In this document: positions 46,018 through 56,241 of the stretch, piece after piece
Position numbering within the stretch: the stretch's first letter is position 1
Layout: each line of letters starts with the position of its first letter
NCBI RefSeq assembly: GCF_014205845.1
Contig: NZ_JACHCR010000002.1
Coordinates: 62,001-126,000, forward strand
DNA: 64,000 bases
Direction: 5' to 3'
Origin: Mucilaginibacter cryoferens
Lineage (GTDB): Bacteria; Bacteroidota; Bacteroidia; Sphingobacteriales; Sphingobacteriaceae
The notes under the pieces: model-generated
The model's input: only the letters and a program-made list of their open reading frames with translations
What the model was told of the DNA's origin: nothing
Databases searched by the model: none
Translations under genes and position numbers: made by a program

Positions 46018-49000
46018 ATGAGAAAATTTTACGATGTATTCAGGCGCCTTTGGGTGTTAAAAATTCCTTATAACTCATTAACAGCCGTAGGTGTGCTGCT
46101 TTTTGTGTTTATGGGTTTTGGCGTTGTTAACAAAGCGGCGGCGCAAACCAAAGTTACCGTAATAGGTACCGTTGTGGATAGCCTTGGTGTACCAATTATT
46201 GGTGCCAATATTGCCCCGGTAAATACAAAAGGCAATAGCACCGCTACAGACGGAAACGGTAAATTCCTTTTAGACGTTGAGGTTGGAGTTGTTTTGAAAA
46301 TAAGCTATATAGGCTATATTCCTAAACAAATAACCATTACCGCAAGCCAAAAGGTATTTAAAATAATATTAAGCGAAACCAAAAGCCAATTTGATGATGT
46401 GGTTGTAACGGCTTACGGCCGTAAGCAGGTTAAAGAAGCCATAGTAGGCTCGGTTACCACCGTAAAACCAGGTAATTTAAAAATACCTGCCAGTAACCTT
46501 ACCAATGCTTTGGCCGGCCAGGTGGCGGGTGTTATTGCATACACGCCAAGCGGACAGCCAGGGCAGGACAATTCTAAATTTTTTATACGGGGTGTAACTA
46601 CATTTGGCTACAAGCAAGATCCACTGATTTTGATAGATAACGTTGAGTTAACCTCAAATGACCTTGCACGTTTAAATGTGGATGATATCGAAAGTTTCTC
46701 GGTATTAAAGGATGCAAGTGCTACCGCGCTGTACGGCGCAAGAGGCGGTAATGGTGTAATTTTGGTAAAAACCAAAGAGGGCAAAGCAGGCAAGGCCCAG
46801 ATCAATTTCAGGGTCGAAAATTCAAGGTCGCAATCAACACAAACGCTTAAGCTGGCCGACCCTGTTACTTACATGAAGCTTTTTGATGAGGCTACACAAA
46901 CACGTTACCCACTAAATCCGTTGCCTTACACTCAAAATCAAATCAATAACACGCAAAATACCTTAAACAATGCACCAGGCAGTAATCAGTACGTTTATCC
47001 GGCTACAAACTGGGTTAATATGCTATTTAAACCGCATACCGATAACCAACGCGGTAATTTAAGTATACAAGGCGGTGGCGGTGTTGCCCGTTATTATGTT
47101 GCAGGCTCCTATAATAATGATAATGGTATATTAAGAACCGATATCAGGAACAACAATAATAACAATGTTAATTATAAAAATTATCAGCTACGATCAAACG
47201 TAAACATTAACGTTACCGCTAAAACCGAATTGATTGTCCGTTTATCAGGCACGTTTAATGAATACAATGGGCCAAGAAGCACAAATGGAGGTTTAGCAAC
47301 CGATTTATATAACCTGGCAGTGCATACCAGTCCGGTTGATTTCCCGGCTTATTATCCTGCCGATTCGGCCAATTTAAAAACCAAGCATATTTTATTTGGT
47401 AATGTACCTGCGGCAGGTGGTGGCGTTGGATCTACCAATTACATTAATCCATACGCGTCTTTACTTTCGGGGCACCAGAATTTTTCGGAGTCGAGAATGC
47501 TGGCCCAGTTGGAGTTAAATCAAAATCTTGATTTTTTAACCAGCGGGTTAAATTTTCATGCCATATTTAGCACCAACCGTTATGCATACTTTCAATCAGA
47601 GATGTATTATCAGCCTTTTTACTATAATGTAGGCAGCTATGATAAGGCAAGCAATCAATATACCTTAAACTGGATAAATTCGCAGCCAGGGCAGGCAACC
47701 GAGTATTTAATTTACAACAGAGATATTGGTTCTGATAACCTGCAAACTCAAACTTACCTGCAGGGTGTATTAGATTATAACAAAACTTTTGGGAAAGATC
47801 ATAACGTAAGCGCCGCTTTAATTGGTACCCAGCAACAACAATTATATTCTAACAACAAAGATCCTAACGGTAATTATACGCTGCAATACTCATTACCTTA
47901 CCGTAATGAAACTGTTGCCGGCCGTTTAACCTATTCATTTAAAAGCAGGTACTTTCTTGAAGGAAACTTTGGATACAATGGATCTGAACGTTTTTCTGCG
48001 AATCACAGGTTTGGATTTTTCCCAACAATTGGCGCATCGTGGATAGTATCCGACGAAAAGTTCTGGGGCAGTCTTTACAATGTGATCGACAGGTTTAAAC
48101 TGCGTGCCAGCTATGGCCTGGTAGGTAACGATCAAATTGGTAGCCAAAGGTTCTTTTATTTATCAGATGTTAATCTTAACGGTGGCAACCCGGCCTCGTT
48201 TGGTACAACTAACGGTTATACCCGCAATGGTGTAAGCGTAAATAGCTACGAAAACGACGATGTAACCTGGGAAACATCAAAGCAAACCAACTTAGGTGTA
48301 GAGTTTACTGTACTTAAGAAAATTAATGTTATTGCCGAGATCTACAAAAATAATAAGTACAACATTTTGCAAAACCGTTCTTCTATACCATCAACAATGG
48401 GTTTAGAAGCACCAATATCTGCTAACATTGGTAAAGCAGAATCGCAGGGTATTGATATTTCTATTGATGGAAAGCAAAACATAGGCCGCGACTTTTCGAT
48501 GGCTGTAAGAGGTAATTTTACTTATTCAACCAACAAATACACACAATACGAAGCGCCGGATTATCCGGAAGCTTACAGAGATCAGGTTGGGCAACCAATT
48601 AACCGTCAGTATGGTTATGTAGCCGAGAGGTTATTTGTAGATGATAATGAAGCAGCAAACTCGCCTTCACAAATTTTTAGTACCGGAGGATTTGCCCCCA
48701 AAGGAGGCGATATAAAATACCGGGATTTAAATGGCGATGGTAAAATTGATGCTGCCGATCAAACATTTATTGGTTACCCAACAGTGCCCGAAATTGTATA
48801 TGGGTTTGGTGTATCCGCTTCTTATAAAAACTTTGATCTTTCGGGCTTTTTCCAGGGCCAGGCTCATGTATCGTTTTTTATTGATCCGGCCCGTACCTCT
48901 CCTTTTATCAAAAGCCCCGATTCATATTATACAAGTAATACCCAATTGCTGCAGGCTTATGCTGATAACCATTGGTCTACAGATAACCAAAACCTGTATG

Positions 49001-49293
49001 CACTTTATCCAAGGCTTGGGCCAGATGGTGCTGTTATTGAAAATAACAGGCAAAACAGTACCTGGTGGCTGCGCGATGGCAGCTTCCTGAGGCTTAAATC
49101 TGTTGAGTTTGGTTACACATTGCCAATACGTATAGCTAAATATATAAGGGTTAAAAACTTAAGGGTTTACTTTAATGGCTTAAACCTGTTTACCTGGAGC
49201 CCTTTCAAATTATGGGACCCCGAGCTTGGCGGCAATGGCTTTGCATATCCAATTCAAAAAGTGTTTAACATAGGTTTAAATGTCAATTTATAA
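46018..49293 (+). CDS. SusC-like TonB-dependent outer-membrane transporter
   Basis: A 1091-residue outer-membrane importer for oligosaccharides. A signal segment ends near AAAQT (about residue 43). A carboxypeptidase-like CNA-B/CarbopepD_reg domain (about 48-125) follows, then the TonB-box region, the plug (about 130-250, ending LYGARGGNGVILVKTK) and the barrel. No STN domain is present, so it is not wired to an anti-sigma factor, in keeping with control by the AraC-type protein. It forms a complex with the SusD partner encoded 24 bases downstream. Confidence 0.96.
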   Translation: MRKFYDVFRRLWVLKIPYNSLTAVGVLLFVFMGFGVVNKAAAQTKVTVIGTVVDSLGVPIIGANIAPVNTKGNSTATDGNGKFLLDVEVGVVLKISYIGYIPKQITITASQKVFKIILSETKSQFDDVVVTAYGRKQVKEAIVGSVTTVKPGNLKIPASNLTNALAGQVAGVIAYTPSGQPGQDNSKFFIRGVTTFGYKQDPLILIDNVELTSNDLARLNVDDIESFSVLKDASATALYGARGGNGVILVKTKEGKAGKAQINFRVENSRSQSTQTLKLADPVTYMKLFDEATQTRYPLNPLPYTQNQINNTQNTLNNAPGSNQYVYPATNWVNMLFKPHTDNQRGNLSIQGGGGVARYYVAGSYNNDNGILRTDIRNNNNNNVNYKNYQLRSNVNINVTAKTELIVRLSGTFNEYNGPRSTNGGLATDLYNLAVHTSPVDFPAYYPADSANLKTKHILFGNVPAAGGGVGSTNYINPYASLLSGHQNFSESRMLAQLELNQNLDFLTSGLNFHAIFSTNRYAYFQSEMYYQPFYYNVGSYDKASNQYTLNWINSQPGQATEYLIYNRDIGSDNLQTQTYLQGVLDYNKTFGKDHNVSAALIGTQQQQLYSNNKDPNGNYTLQYSLPYRNETVAGRLTYSFKSRYFLEGNFGYNGSERFSANHRFGFFPTIGASWIVSDEKFWGSLYNVIDRFKLRASYGLVGNDQIGSQRFFYLSDVNLNGGNPASFGTTNGYTRNGVSVNSYENDDVTWETSKQTNLGVEFTVLKKINVIAEIYKNNKYNILQNRSSIPSTMGLEAPISANIGKAESQGIDISIDGKQNIGRDFSMAVRGNFTYSTNKYTQYEAPDYPEAYRDQVGQPINRQYGYVAERLFVDDNEAANSPSQIFSTGGFAPKGGDIKYRDLNGDGKIDAADQTFIGYPTVPEIVYGFGVSASYKNFDLSGFFQGQAHVSFFIDPARTSPFIKSPDSYYTSNTQLLQAYADNHWSTDNQNLYALYPRLGPDGAVIENNRQNSTWWLRDGSFLRLKSVEFGYTLPIRIAKYIRVKNLRVYFNGLNLFTWSPFKLWDPELGGNGFAYPIQKVFNIGLNVNL

Positions 49294-49317
49294 CATTAAC
49301 TGAATTTAATTCAACAT

Positions 49318-51228
49318 ATGAAATCGTATTATAAATATCTGTTCATGGCAGCGCTCGCAATCTCTTGCGTGTCATGTAAAAAGTACCTGGATGTTACGCC
49401 TGATAACGTAGGTACCATAGATTATGCCTTCAGGAACCGTAACGAAGCAGAAAATTATCTGTTTACCTGCTATGCTACATTGCAGCAATTGATATATCCG
49501 CAAAACAATCCGGGTTTTACCACCTCGGCCGAAATTGTATTTCCAAACGATCTAACGGATTTTCAGGGTATCGATCCAACCGGGTTTAACCTTATAAGGG
49601 GTACACAATCCAGCGCTAACCCAGGACTTAATTACTGGGATGGGGCAAATGGAGGTCAGGCCATGTTCAGGTCTATCAGGAGGTGCAATACCATGCTCGA
49701 AAACATTGACAAGCCTGTTGATTTAAGCGCGGATGAAAAGAAAAGGTGGATAGCCGAGGTTAAATTTCTTAAAGCTTACTATCATTTCATCTTATTCAGA
49801 CTTTACGGTGCAGTGCCAATTACTGATGTAAACTTGCCAATTAACAGCTCAACAGCCGAAGTACAGGTTAAAAGATCGCCGGTTGATTCTGTTGTGAATT
49901 ATATGGTGAGGTTAATAGACGAAGCAACGCCGGATTTACCAGCTATTATCCAAAATCAAACAAAAGAGCTTGGGCGTATAACCCAGCCTATAGCCCTTGC
50001 TGTAAAAGCACAGATACTTACCACAGCAGCAAGCCCCTTGTTTAACGGCAACCCCGATTATATAAGCATCAAAAATAAAGATGGTAAGGCACTTTTTCCT
50101 GCGGCCTACGATGCAACAAAATGGGATAAAGCCGCTGTAGCTACACTTGCAGCCATCACCTCTGCCGAAGCAAATGGTAATAAGCTGCATACATTTATAT
50201 CTCCTGCAAATGTTGGCGTGCTTTCAGATTCGCTGAAAACGGTAATGGATCTGCAAACTGCAATAACCGAAAAATGGGACCTGAACACCGAGATCATCTG
50301 GGCTTTAAATCCATATTTCCCCGGGCAAACCTATTGTGGACCAAGGTTAACAGCTAAGGCAGCTGCAAACCCATCGTTCCAGGGTACATTTGCTGTGCCA
50401 ATTGCCGAGCAGGAATTGTTTTATACCAATAACGGCGTACCTATTAATGAAGATAATACATTTGATTATACAAACCGTTACGGGCTAAGAACCGGTGATA
50501 AAGCAAGCCGGTTTTATATAGGTAACGGCTATACAACCGTTAACGCACACTTTAACCGCGAGCCAAGATTTTATGCCGATTTGGGTTTTGATGGTGGGAT
50601 ATGGTTTGGTAATGGCCTTGTGAGCCAGGAGAGTTTGTATTATATACAAGCCCGTGGCAGCGGTGCGTTAGCAGGCCCTACCGATAACATCAGGATAAAT
50701 ATTACCGGCTGCTGGCCAAAAAAACTGGTTAACTATTTAACAGTTTATGATGATGGCTACACCATAGCAGATTTCAGGATGCCGATAATAAGGCTTGCCG
50801 GCTTATACCTCCAATATGCCGAGGTATTAAATGAGCAGGGAAAATCATACGCAGAAGTTGTGCCATGGCTGGATAAGGTAAGGGCAAGGGCTGGTTTGCC
50901 GGGTGTAGTAAACGCATGGTCGAGCTTCTCTAAAAACCCAACTAAATTTACCACACAAGATGGCATGCGCCAGATAATACACCAGGAAACCCGTATAGAG
51001 CTAGCCTTTGAATGCGAACCAGGCTGGGACCTGCGCCGTTGGAAAGAGCTTCAAGACGTACTTAGCAAGCCATTACAAGGATGGAGCATTTATGAAGCCG
51101 ATGCGATAAACTTCTACCGTCCGCATACAGTAGTGGTACCTGTTTTTAACGTAAGGAATTATTTATGGCCAATAACCAATGATGATTTGGTAATTAATCC
51201 AAATCTTGTTCAAAACTTAAACTGGTAG
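49318..51228 (+). CDS. SusD-like starch-binding-type surface lipoprotein
   Basis: A 636-residue lipoprotein (lipobox SCVSCKK, Cys20) that caps the SusC barrel and binds glycans at the cell surface. TPR-like helices occur in the N half (MFRSIRRCNTMLENID, WIAEVKFLKAYYHFILFRLYGAVPI). The conserved end includes RIELAFECEPGWDLRRWK and FNVRNYLWPI. Length slightly above average. Confidence 0.95.
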   Translation: MKSYYKYLFMAALAISCVSCKKYLDVTPDNVGTIDYAFRNRNEAENYLFTCYATLQQLIYPQNNPGFTTSAEIVFPNDLTDFQGIDPTGFNLIRGTQSSANPGLNYWDGANGGQAMFRSIRRCNTMLENIDKPVDLSADEKKRWIAEVKFLKAYYHFILFRLYGAVPITDVNLPINSSTAEVQVKRSPVDSVVNYMVRLIDEATPDLPAIIQNQTKELGRITQPIALAVKAQILTTAASPLFNGNPDYISIKNKDGKALFPAAYDATKWDKAAVATLAAITSAEANGNKLHTFISPANVGVLSDSLKTVMDLQTAITEKWDLNTEIIWALNPYFPGQTYCGPRLTAKAAANPSFQGTFAVPIAEQELFYTNNGVPINEDNTFDYTNRYGLRTGDKASRFYIGNGYTTVNAHFNREPRFYADLGFDGGIWFGNGLVSQESLYYIQARGSGALAGPTDNIRINITGCWPKKLVNYLTVYDDGYTIADFRMPIIRLAGLYLQYAEVLNEQGKSYAEVVPWLDKVRARAGLPGVVNAWSSFSKNPTKFTTQDGMRQIIHQETRIELAFECEPGWDLRRWKELQDVLSKPLQGWSIYEADAINFYRPHTVVVPVFNVRNYLWPITNDDLVINPNLVQNLNW

Positions 51229-51261
51229 CAGCCAATAATTAACAATCATATAATTGAAAAT

Positions 51262-52503
51262 ATGAAAAATACAAGAAATTACTTATTACTGCTTTATATA
51301 AGCATGATAGTGGCGATAATAGCCTCATGTAAAGCGGATACTGGAAACCATGTACCCATTTCTGCCGATAAAACAAAGCCCGGCGTAATTACCAATATTA
51401 AAATTGATAATTATAATGGGGGAGCATTTATAACGTATACTTTACCTAACTCGGATAATATACTTTATGTATTAGCCAAGTACCAGATAAGGAATGGTGT
51501 TTCGAGAGAAACCAAATCATCGTACTACACTGATACCGTAAATGTAGAAGGTTTTGCCAAAGAGGCCGACTATGATGTTACGCTATACACAGTAAGCAGG
51601 GCCGATGTAATGTCAGACCCGGTTAAAGTTACGGTACATCCTACCATACCTCCTTATATTTCAATAAAGGCAAGTACTACTGTGCAAACTGATTTTGGTG
51701 GGGTTAATGTTCAGGCGTTAAATCCGTTAAAAAAAGAGATAGGTATAATTATAACCGCCTATGATAAATCAACAGGGCTCATGGAGGTTCAGGATCAGCA
51801 TTATACTAAAGCTGATACGATCAATTACTCATTAAGGGGGTATAACACCGACCCCCGCCAGTTTGGAATTTATGTAACTGATAACTTTGGCAATATTTCT
51901 GATACGCTTAAGCAAACAATAACCCCGCTGTTTGAGGAACTGCTAGATAAAAGTCAGTTTAGTGTTTACAATTTACCAAGCGATACGCCGATAGGGTATG
52001 GGTGGGTACTTCCTAACTTCTGGGATGGTAAAACTGACGGTAGCTCGGCAGGGTGGCATACCAACCCTGGCAATAATCCTCCATTTGTGGGTACGTTTAA
52101 TGTGGGTACCAGCTATAAATTAAGCAGGTTTATTTTGTGGGAAAGACCGGACGACGGATCTGATAAATATGCTTTTGGCCATGGTAACCCCAGACTATTT
52201 ACCCTTTGGGGCTCAAACGTAGCATCACCAAAAGATGTTCAGCTACCGGTTTCATCGGCTGTAGGTACAGTGCTTGGCGATTGGGTTAATATCGGAAACT
52301 TTACTTATCCAAACCCACCGTCGGGTTTACCGCCGCTTGCGCATAACGCTGCAGATAATGCTTTTGTACTGGCTGGTGTTAACTTCAATATATCATTAGC
52401 TGCGCCTCCGGTTCACTTTATCCGTTTTGCAACATCGCAGTCATGGTCTGGCGGTAACTTTGCGCACGCTATGGAAATTTCACTTTATGGTAAGCCACAA
52501 TAG
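51262..52503 (+). CDS. Surface glycan-binding lipoprotein (DUF4959/DUF5000-type)
   Basis: A 413-residue lipoprotein with lipobox IIASCKA. Two fibronectin-like beta domains (about 35-125 and 130-225) match the DUF4959/DUF5126 layout, and a C-terminal galactose-binding-like domain (about 240-412, LSRFILWERPDDGSDKYAFG ... RFATSQSWSGGNFAHAMEISLYG) matches DUF5000. Such proteins follow susCD in many loci and assist glycan capture. Exact ligand unknown; a fucosylated glycan is inferred from context. Confidence 0.82.
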   Translation: MKNTRNYLLLLYISMIVAIIASCKADTGNHVPISADKTKPGVITNIKIDNYNGGAFITYTLPNSDNILYVLAKYQIRNGVSRETKSSYYTDTVNVEGFAKEADYDVTLYTVSRADVMSDPVKVTVHPTIPPYISIKASTTVQTDFGGVNVQALNPLKKEIGIIITAYDKSTGLMEVQDQHYTKADTINYSLRGYNTDPRQFGIYVTDNFGNISDTLKQTITPLFEELLDKSQFSVYNLPSDTPIGYGWVLPNFWDGKTDGSSAGWHTNPGNNPPFVGTFNVGTSYKLSRFILWERPDDGSDKYAFGHGNPRLFTLWGSNVASPKDVQLPVSSAVGTVLGDWVNIGNFTYPNPPSGLPPLAHNAADNAFVLAGVNFNISLAAPPVHFIRFATSQSWSGGNFAHAMEISLYGKPQ

Positions 52504-52536
52504 GTACATTGTTTATCATCAAAAATTAAAAGAAAC

Positions 52537-53760
52537 ATGAAAAAGCTTATATATATACTCATTGGCTGTATTGCATTGGCCACGTGGTATGGTTGCTCGA
52601 AAACTAACCTGGCAAACGACTACAATAAATTTTATAACGGCCACGAAATTACTTATACCGGAGCCGTAGGCGCGGCAATTGTGCAACCGGGTAATTTAGA
52701 AATAGGACTTAAATGGAAAGCAAGCAGTGATCCAAGCATTGTTAAGTATGTGGTATATTATAACAACGGTGCCGATTCGCAGATAGTAAGTGTTACCGGT
52801 AAGCCCGATTCTATCAAAACAGTAATCAAAGGACTTGCCGAGTATACTTATTCATTTACCATATACTCGTATGATGTAAAAGGTAATAAATCTATACCTA
52901 CAGAGGTTAATAATGCCAAAGTTTATGGTCCGTATTACATTGCTACCTTATTAAACAGAGCCTATAATGCGGTTACGCCTTATACGGTTAGTACAAATGG
53001 TTATGTAACACTTAACTTTATAACACCAGATACCATTAACGTGGGTACAACTATTAAGTATACCAACAGAAACGGACAATCGGTAGTAAAGGTGCTTAAT
53101 GCAGATAGTACCTCAATTACGCTTAAAGATTTTAAATCAGGTACAGATGTTACTTATAACTCTGGTTATATCCCCCAACGTACAGCTATCGACACTTTTT
53201 ATGCTCCTAAAACCGATGTGTTCCCTAAAATATTTGGTTATGCACCATGCGACAAATCACTATTTAAAAAGGTAAAGTTACCTAATGACATGAACCCGTA
53301 TGAAAGTGATACAGATATTGACAGGCTTTGGAACGGTAATACAACTCCACAAGGTTTTCCAAACATATTCCATAGTGATGGTGCGCACTCTTTGCCGCAA
53401 ACGCTTACGTTTGATATGGGTAAGGTATATTCAAAACTAACTCAGGTAGAAGAAATTGGTCGTAACTGCTGCCATAACCCAGATGATTTTGAGGTGTGGG
53501 GAATTGCAGATATTACCAATGCCGCAACAACTTTGCAGCCTAATGATGCAGGGTGGAAAGCCGAAGCTATTTCAAAAGGCTGGAAACTGTTAAAGGAAGT
53601 AAAAAGAAGCGACGACGGACAGGCACCATACAAAGTTGATCTGGATAATACTTCATCACCTGTGCGTTATATCCGTATAAGAGTGATACATAATTCGGAT
53701 AACGAAGGAAGTTACACCAACATGACCCAGGTAACCATGTTTTACGATGTGCTTAATTAG
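52537..53760 (+). CDS. Surface glycan-binding lipoprotein (DUF4998 plus discoidin-like)
   Basis: A 407-residue lipoprotein (lipobox TWYGCSK). Residues ~30-215 are a DUF4998-like pair of fibronectin domains (LEIGLKWKASSDPSIVKYVVYYNNG). Residues ~235-407 form a discoidin/F5-8C-like beta-sandwich (LPQTLTFDMGKVYSKLTQVEEIGR ... PVRYIRIRVIHNSDNEGSYTNMTQVTMF). Last gene before a strong terminator. It pairs with its neighbour as a second capture protein. Confidence 0.82.
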   Translation: MKKLIYILIGCIALATWYGCSKTNLANDYNKFYNGHEITYTGAVGAAIVQPGNLEIGLKWKASSDPSIVKYVVYYNNGADSQIVSVTGKPDSIKTVIKGLAEYTYSFTIYSYDVKGNKSIPTEVNNAKVYGPYYIATLLNRAYNAVTPYTVSTNGYVTLNFITPDTINVGTTIKYTNRNGQSVVKVLNADSTSITLKDFKSGTDVTYNSGYIPQRTAIDTFYAPKTDVFPKIFGYAPCDKSLFKKVKLPNDMNPYESDTDIDRLWNGNTTPQGFPNIFHSDGAHSLPQTLTFDMGKVYSKLTQVEEIGRNCCHNPDDFEVWGIADITNAATTLQPNDAGWKAEAISKGWKLLKEVKRSDDGQAPYKVDLDNTSSPVRYIRIRVIHNSDNEGSYTNMTQVTMFYDVLN

Positions 53761-53796
53761 TAGTTGTATAATTTGAGTAGTAATATGTGAATAGAA

Positions 53797-53835
53797 AAGC
53801 TCCCGGTTACGCAAGTAACCGGGGTTTTCTTTTTG
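53797..53835 (+). terminator. Terminator after the surface lipoprotein genes
   Basis: CCCGGTTAC (53802-53810) pairs with GTAACCGGG (53815-53823) around a GCAA tetraloop, extended by AAAAGCT/GTTTTC, followed by TTTTT. It would limit transcription of the downstream GH95 gene, giving the capture proteins higher expression than the enzymes. Confidence 0.9.
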
Positions 53836-53951
53836 TGGGCTTATTTGCAATTAGCGGGCACATGCTGTAATAACATAATAATTTGCTAAGATTGCTGTTT
53901 TGTAACGGCTGTTTTATGCAGATATTTAGCTCATCCGATTTTACCTGAAAC

Positions 53952-56237
53952 ATGATCAAAAAGATTTTTTTTATTAGCGCAATTACATTGCGGGTAGCGC
54001 TTACCTGCACCCTTAGCGCCCAAACACGCACACATACATCCAAACCCAATAACCTGATAGTGTGGGATAATAAACCCGCGAAAGAATGGATGACCGAGGC
54101 TTACCCTATGGGGAACGGCCGCTTTGGCGGGATGGTTTTTGGAGGACTTGTGCAAGAACATATCCAGTTTAACGAAATAAGCCTTTGGACAGGCGATGAA
54201 GAGGAGACGGGTTCCTACCAGGCTTTTGGCGATCTGTTTATTGATTTTAAAGGTAAGGATAGTACCCAGGCTGTGCCGGCAAATTATCGCCGCCAGGTTG
54301 ATATAAGCAAAGCTGTGCAACAGATCAGCTATAACGATAATGGCGTTAATTACAAACGGGAATACTTTTGCAGCCTGCCGGATAAAGTAATGGTATTGCA
54401 TTTTACTGCCGATAAAAGAGGAGCCTATTCGGCAATTATCAGCCTTAAGGATGCGCACGATTCAAAAATTACCGGTAGTGGTAATTCATTACAGTTTGAG
54501 GGCAAGCTGAATAATGGTTTGGCTTACAATGCAGCTATCACCATAAAAACAACAGGCGGTACCGCAACGGTTGAAAGTGATGGCAAGGGCGGCTCGCAGT
54601 TAAATATTAACCAAGCCGATGGTTTTACCATATTACTTTCGGCTGCAACAGATTACAGCAACAAACGCGAACAGCGCTGGCGTGGTGAGGCTCCCGGTAT
54701 TAAGGTGAAGCAAAGCCTGGATGCGGCATCAGCCAAAATATACCAGCAACTACTAAATACCCACGTAGCAGATTATTCGGCTCTTTTTGGCAGAGTTGCC
54801 ATAAATTTGGGTACAACACCGCCGCCAATGGCCGCAGAGCCAACCTATAAACGCCTCATCAACTACAAAATAGCGGCCGATCCGCAATTAGAAGCATTGC
54901 TGTATCAATATGGCAGGTATTTGCTTATCAATTCTTCACGTAAAGGAGGATTACCGGCCAACTTGCAAGGACTTTGGAACAACAGTAACAATCCGCCATG
55001 GCGAAGTGATTATCACTCCAACATCAACATACAAATGAATTACTGGCTGGCCGAGCCAACCAACTTGTCTGAGTGCCATATTCCGTACCTGGATTATATA
55101 AACAGTATGCGCGAGGTGAAAAAGGTAAGCACCCAAAAAGAATATCCCGGCGTACGTGGCTGGACAGTGAAAACCGAGAACGGTATTTACGGCGGCAGCA
55201 GCTTTTTGTGGAACACGCCCGGCAGCGCCTGGTATGCACAGGGCATTTGGGAACATTATGCTTTTACAAAAGATAAAGCCTACCTGCAAACTTTTGCTTA
55301 TCCTATTTTAAAAGAGATTGTAGAGTTTTGGGACGATCATTTAAAGCACCGCCCCGATGGTACACTGGTGTCGCCATTGGGCTGGTCGCCAGAGCATGGG
55401 CCAACAGAGGATGGGGTAACTTATGATCAGGAAATTGTTTATGACCTGTTCACCAATTACATTGCGGCGGCTGATGTTTTAAACGCAGATAAAAGCTATC
55501 GCGATCATGTGGCCGATATGCGTGACCATTTGCTGAAACCCAAAATTGGCAAATGGGGCCAGCTGCAGGAGTGGGAAACCGATAGGGACGATCCGAAAGA
55601 TACACATCGCCACTCGTCGAATCTTTTTGGTTTGCATCCCGGCAAGCGTATCAGCACTATAAAAACACCAGAGTTGGCGCAAGCAGCAAAGGTGAGTTTA
55701 TTGGCCCGTGGCGATGTATCAACAGGCTGGTCTATGGCCTGGAAAATGAACTTTTGGGCACGCTTACAGGATGGCGACCATGCCTATAAAATTCTGAATA
55801 ATTTTATCACCCTGGCCGGTGGCTCCGGTGTAAATTACAATGAAGGTGGCGGCGTATACGCTAATCTTTTCTGCGCGCATCCGCCGTTTCAGATAGATGG
55901 TAATTTTGGCTATACTGCCGGGGTTACAGAAATGCTGCTACAAAGCCAAACCGACGAAATTCAGTTATTACCGGCTTTACCAAAAGCCTGGCAAAAAGGT
56001 GATGTACAGGGCTTGCACGCCCGTGGTGATTTTGAGATAACAGATATGGAGTGGAAAGACGGTAAAATTACAAAGCTTGTTATTAAATCATTAGCAGGTG
56101 GCGCTTGTAGTTTAAGATCGCCCAATGCTTTGGCAGCTAATGCTGCTAATGTATCGGGTACAAAATTGAATAGCGACTTTAAATACCAGTTTGACACATT
56201 TGCAGGTAAAACTTATGTTTTTAACGGGGTTAACTAA
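53952..56237 (+). CDS. GH95 alpha-L-fucosidase
   Basis: An inverting exo-enzyme that removes alpha-1,2-linked L-fucose; some family members act on alpha-L-galactose. The 761-residue protein has a signal peptide (cleavage after TLSA), the N-terminal beta domain (about 35-270) and the (alpha/alpha)6 barrel (about 300-700). Conserved segments are HSNINIQMNYW (N357, N359), LGWSPEHGP (Glu481), HRHSSNLFGLHPG and RGDVSTGWSMAWK (Asp588). Probably periplasmic. The next gene starts 4 bases after its stop. Confidence 0.93.
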   Translation: MIKKIFFISAITLRVALTCTLSAQTRTHTSKPNNLIVWDNKPAKEWMTEAYPMGNGRFGGMVFGGLVQEHIQFNEISLWTGDEEETGSYQAFGDLFIDFKGKDSTQAVPANYRRQVDISKAVQQISYNDNGVNYKREYFCSLPDKVMVLHFTADKRGAYSAIISLKDAHDSKITGSGNSLQFEGKLNNGLAYNAAITIKTTGGTATVESDGKGGSQLNINQADGFTILLSAATDYSNKREQRWRGEAPGIKVKQSLDAASAKIYQQLLNTHVADYSALFGRVAINLGTTPPPMAAEPTYKRLINYKIAADPQLEALLYQYGRYLLINSSRKGGLPANLQGLWNNSNNPPWRSDYHSNINIQMNYWLAEPTNLSECHIPYLDYINSMREVKKVSTQKEYPGVRGWTVKTENGIYGGSSFLWNTPGSAWYAQGIWEHYAFTKDKAYLQTFAYPILKEIVEFWDDHLKHRPDGTLVSPLGWSPEHGPTEDGVTYDQEIVYDLFTNYIAAADVLNADKSYRDHVADMRDHLLKPKIGKWGQLQEWETDRDDPKDTHRHSSNLFGLHPGKRISTIKTPELAQAAKVSLLARGDVSTGWSMAWKMNFWARLQDGDHAYKILNNFITLAGGSGVNYNEGGGVYANLFCAHPPFQIDGNFGYTAGVTEMLLQSQTDEIQLLPALPKAWQKGDVQGLHARGDFEITDMEWKDGKITKLVIKSLAGGACSLRSPNALAANAANVSGTKLNSDFKYQFDTFAGKTYVFNGVN

Positions 56238-56241
56238 AAGT